NCBI GenBank assembly: GCA_007693745.1
Contig: REDA01000031.1
Span: forward strand, 1 to 64,000
Length of the DNA: 64,000 bases
Source: Balneolaceae bacterium
Lineage (GTDB): Bacteria > Bacteroidota > Rhodothermia > Balneolales > Balneolaceae
Direction: 5' to 3'
Each line of letters starts with the position of its first letter. Within the stretch, counting starts at the first letter, position 1. The notes below the pieces were generated by a model that saw only the letters and a program-made list of their open reading frames with translations, was not told the origin of the DNA and searched no databases. Below are positions 62,367-64,000 of the stretch, piece after piece. The position numbers and the translations under genes are program-made.

Positions 62367-62722
62367 GTTTCATGTTTAATTCGCTGGTTTGTCTGGAAAA
62401 TAGGGAATTTTCCGATTCCAGTTATAAAGTCTCTGTTGGCAGATGATCAAGGTGACATTAAAAAACTGTTCATTTGCCCAATAGTATCGTTATCGCAGAA
62501 TAAAGCCTCACGGTTCGCATGCAGGCTGCGGTTTAAAATATTCATCCGCCTTGATCTTGTGCAAAACCCCTGCTTTTTCAACCCCACCGGAAATAATTAA
62601 TCTATATTAGTAACAATAGGATACAATTTCATAAGAGTGAAAATGAGAGATAAGGAGAAAGGCATCTTTTTTAGGGGAATTCCTCATTTTATTTGTTGTA
62701 ATCATCAATATCTTTCCTTTGT
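62367..62722. other. Divergent intergenic region holding repeat copy D
   Basis: This 356-nt gap between the fRMsr and marC genes contains repeat copy D (62451-62585) and about 135 nt of AT-rich DNA before marC. I see no other element. Confidence 0.5.
62451..62585 (+). repeat. Dispersed TIR repeat, copy D (most diverged)
   Basis: Orientation is as in copies A and C. The left end is worn (GGTGACATTAAAAAACTG, about 14 of 18 matches to the copy A end), the right end is shortened by two bases (CTTTTTCAACCCC), and the interior keeps the blocks TTTGCCCAATA, AGGCTGCGGTTT and CCGCCTTGATCTTGTGCAAA. It lies upstream of both neighbouring genes. Confidence 0.8.
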
Positions 62723-63403
62723 ATGGCAGAATTGATAATTGAAACCATTCCGGAGCATACAGTTACCATGATCGGGGTGGCTGGATTGCTGTTTGCAAGC
62801 TTTACTTCGCTTTTCTCGGTTGTGAATCCGCTGGCAGCGATGCCAATTTTTTTGTCCTTAACTGAGAAATACGGGGAAAGAGAAAGGGTGCAAACAGCAA
62901 AAAAAGCAGGGATCTACATGCTTGGTGTGCTGCTTACCTTTTTACTCATCGGAACGTTCATTCTCAGTTTTTTTGGAATTTCACTTGCCGGAATCCGGAT
63001 TGCGGGAGGGCTCATTATTATGAGGGCGGCCTACTCGATGCTGAATCCGGAGCGGGGCGGCAGAAAACTGACAGATGAGGATGAAGCTGCCGCCCGCGAA
63101 AAAGAGGATATTTCCTTTAGCCCGCTGGCACTGCCGCTTCTTTCAGGTCCGGGGAGCATTGCTGTGGTGATCGGGTTTGCGACTCAGGCAGAAGGGGTTA
63201 CGGATTATATTATCAACGGTATTTCTGTGATACTGGTTGTTCTCGTTACCTATGTCATACTCCGCCTCGCACCGATATCTGCAAAGTATATCGGTCCGGC
63301 GGGACTCAATGTAATGACCCGTTTAATGGGATTCATTGCCCTGGCTATCAGTGTGCAGTTTATACTTAGCGGTATTTCACGTTATTTTGGACTAACCATA
63401 TAA
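62723..63403 (+). CDS. MarC-family integral membrane protein
   Basis: The 226-residue protein has about six membrane helices, with the family segments LFSVVNPLAAMPIFLSLTEKY, the TM4 core FGISLAGIRIAGGLIIMRAAY (about residues 84-104), the cytosolic loop EDISFSPLALPLLSGPGSIAVVIGFA, and ISVQFILSGIS near the end. MarC (NAAT) proteins were once thought to be antibiotic-resistance factors, later linked to amino-acid export; the function is not established. The ATG lies 12 nt after a pyrimidine-rich stretch, without a strong Shine-Dalgarno sequence. The DinB-like gene follows after 11 nt, so both may be one transcript. Confidence 0.9.
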   Translation: MAELIIETIPEHTVTMIGVAGLLFASFTSLFSVVNPLAAMPIFLSLTEKYGERERVQTAKKAGIYMLGVLLTFLLIGTFILSFFGISLAGIRIAGGLIIMRAAYSMLNPERGGRKLTDEDEAAAREKEDISFSPLALPLLSGPGSIAVVIGFATQAEGVTDYIINGISVILVVLVTYVILRLAPISAKYIGPAGLNVMTRLMGFIALAISVQFILSGISRYFGLTI

Positions 63404-63414
63404 TCATAAACAAC

Positions 63415-63906
63415 ATGGACGAAAGACAAAAACTTCAGCAGCTCTTTAAATTTGACCTATGGTGTACGCGAAAGCTTGCAGACCAGCTGATCGAGCACGA
63501 CTCCTTCAAAGAGAGAGAGGCGTGTGTCGCCTTCCTCTCTCATATCATCAATACCCAAAAAATCTGGTTCAGCCGCGCAGTGGAAGTATCGGCAGATCAT
63601 GATCTTGATTTCTGGGAAGAGTATGATGTGAGTGAACTCAAAATGAAGGCAAAAAAAGCGGCACAGATGTGGATCGACCTTATTGGTGACCATGATGTGA
63701 ACCTCGACTCCATCATCTTTTATCAGAACAGCAAAGGAGCAGAATTTCAGAATGCACTCTGGCAAATCTGCAATCACCTGGTTATCCATGGCCAGCATCA
63801 CCGTGCACAGATTTCACTGTTGCTGAGAAGATGTGACATCGAGCCGCCTCAAATCGACTTCATCAATTATGCGCGAATGGATAAAGTGCAAAAAATGCTG
63901 ATCTGA
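63415..63906 (+). CDS. DinB-family protein (second)
   Basis: The 163-residue protein is a DinB-type four-helix bundle: LFKFDLWCTRKLADQLIEHDSF at the start, FLSHIINTQKIWFSR in the middle and the metal-binding ICNHLVIHGQHHRAQISLLLR at the end. The three histidine positions expected for the metal are present (SHII, NHLVIHGQHH). It is shorter than, and diverged from, the DinB gene at 45.8 kb. It starts 11 nt after marC. The ATG is unambiguous; the function is unknown, as for most of the family. Confidence 0.85.
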   Translation: MDERQKLQQLFKFDLWCTRKLADQLIEHDSFKEREACVAFLSHIINTQKIWFSRAVEVSADHDLDFWEEYDVSELKMKAKKAAQMWIDLIGDHDVNLDSIIFYQNSKGAEFQNALWQICNHLVIHGQHHRAQISLLLRRCDIEPPQIDFINYARMDKVQKMLI

Positions 63907-63927
63907 TCCGGGCTTTTTGATTCTGAT

Positions 63928-64000
63928 TCACGGCTTGGTTTTTCCGGCAGCCATCAGGCTGAGATGAAATTTTGCGTCGGGAATCGGGTGGGTTTGGCGG
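63928..64000 (-). CDS. Possible C-terminal end of a gene running off the window
   Basis: On the minus strand a frame enters from the right edge and ends at a TGA (63928-63930) with the sequence HPIPDAKFHLSLMAAGKTKP. This has a protein-like look and would be convergent with the DinB gene, 21 nt away. Only 23 codons are seen, so this is weak. Confidence 0.3.
   Translation of the reverse strand, partial: RQTHPIPDAKFHLSLMAAGKTKP

Noticed and set aside
1-64000. CRISPR array, prophage or insertion-sequence transposase
   Set aside because: No regularly spaced identical repeats, phage structural genes or transposase-like proteins were seen on either strand.

Overview
The window looks like a chromosomal segment from a member of the Bacteroidota/Rhodothermota/Balneolota assemblage, and Balneolales is my best guess. 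The grounds are two secreted proteins ending in type IX secretion sorting domains (each with a YPNPF motif), a TPR / DUF4292 / EnvC-like gene trio typical of this assemblage, many lipoproteins and few Shine-Dalgarno sequences. No rRNA, tRNA, CRISPR array, transposase or phage gene is visible. The calls rest on reading motifs and gene order; nothing was searched against a database.

Layout. 0-4 kb: a minus-strand pair, a large lipoprotein fusing an SGNH hydrolase, a sugar-dehydrogenase-like propeller and a cupredoxin, followed by a ThuA lipoprotein. 4-9.4 kb: an MFS exporter, a phosphoglycerate dehydrogenase with its own terminator, and a secreted M28 peptidase. 9.4-13.2 kb (minus): TPR protein, DUF4292 lipoprotein and a degenerate LytM/EnvC-like protein. 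13.5-20.2 kb: a CotH-kinase T9SS cargo protein, then a tight VTC-domain / DUF4956 / HlyD operon. 20.4-29.6 kb: a BtuF-like receptor, an RND adaptor-permease pair, a T9SS propeller protein, a TolB-like propeller protein and an unknown lipoprotein. 29.9-33.4 kb: a small unknown gene and the xseB-dxs-queA operon. 33.8-41.2 kb: radC, an ECF-like sigma factor with a TPR membrane protein, ppk1, ruvB and metK. 41.5-46.3 kb: two overlapping-neighbour amidohydrolases (the second lacks metal ligands), a DEAD-box helicase and a DinB protein. 46.6-50.7 kb: uvrA and an outer-membrane barrel protein. 51-53.6 kb (minus): NfeD and two SPFH proteins. 53.8-61.6 kb (minus): an RND operon of one adaptor and two different permeases. 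61.9-64 kb: a fRMsr-type GAF protein, MarC, a second DinB protein and the possible end of another gene.

How the genes work together. Much of the window is envelope biology: export of small molecules (MFS, two RND systems, HlyD), surface proteins through T9SS, cell-wall hydrolase control (EnvC-like), and membrane microdomain proteins (NfeD/SPFH). Housekeeping genes for DNA repair (uvrA, radC, ruvB, xseB), isoprenoid synthesis (dxs), queuosine (queA) and SAM (metK) lie between them. Two polyphosphate-related genes (a VTC-domain protein and ppk1) occur 18 kb apart.

The most unusual signals are (i) a roughly 140-bp dispersed repeat with terminal inverted repeats, present in four full copies plus one precise internal-deletion derivative that forms a 16-bp hairpin ending just before a start codon and is flanked by a 5-bp direct repeat; and (ii) the CotH / VTC / DUF4956 / HlyD block, whose CotH gene has a sharply mosaic base composition.
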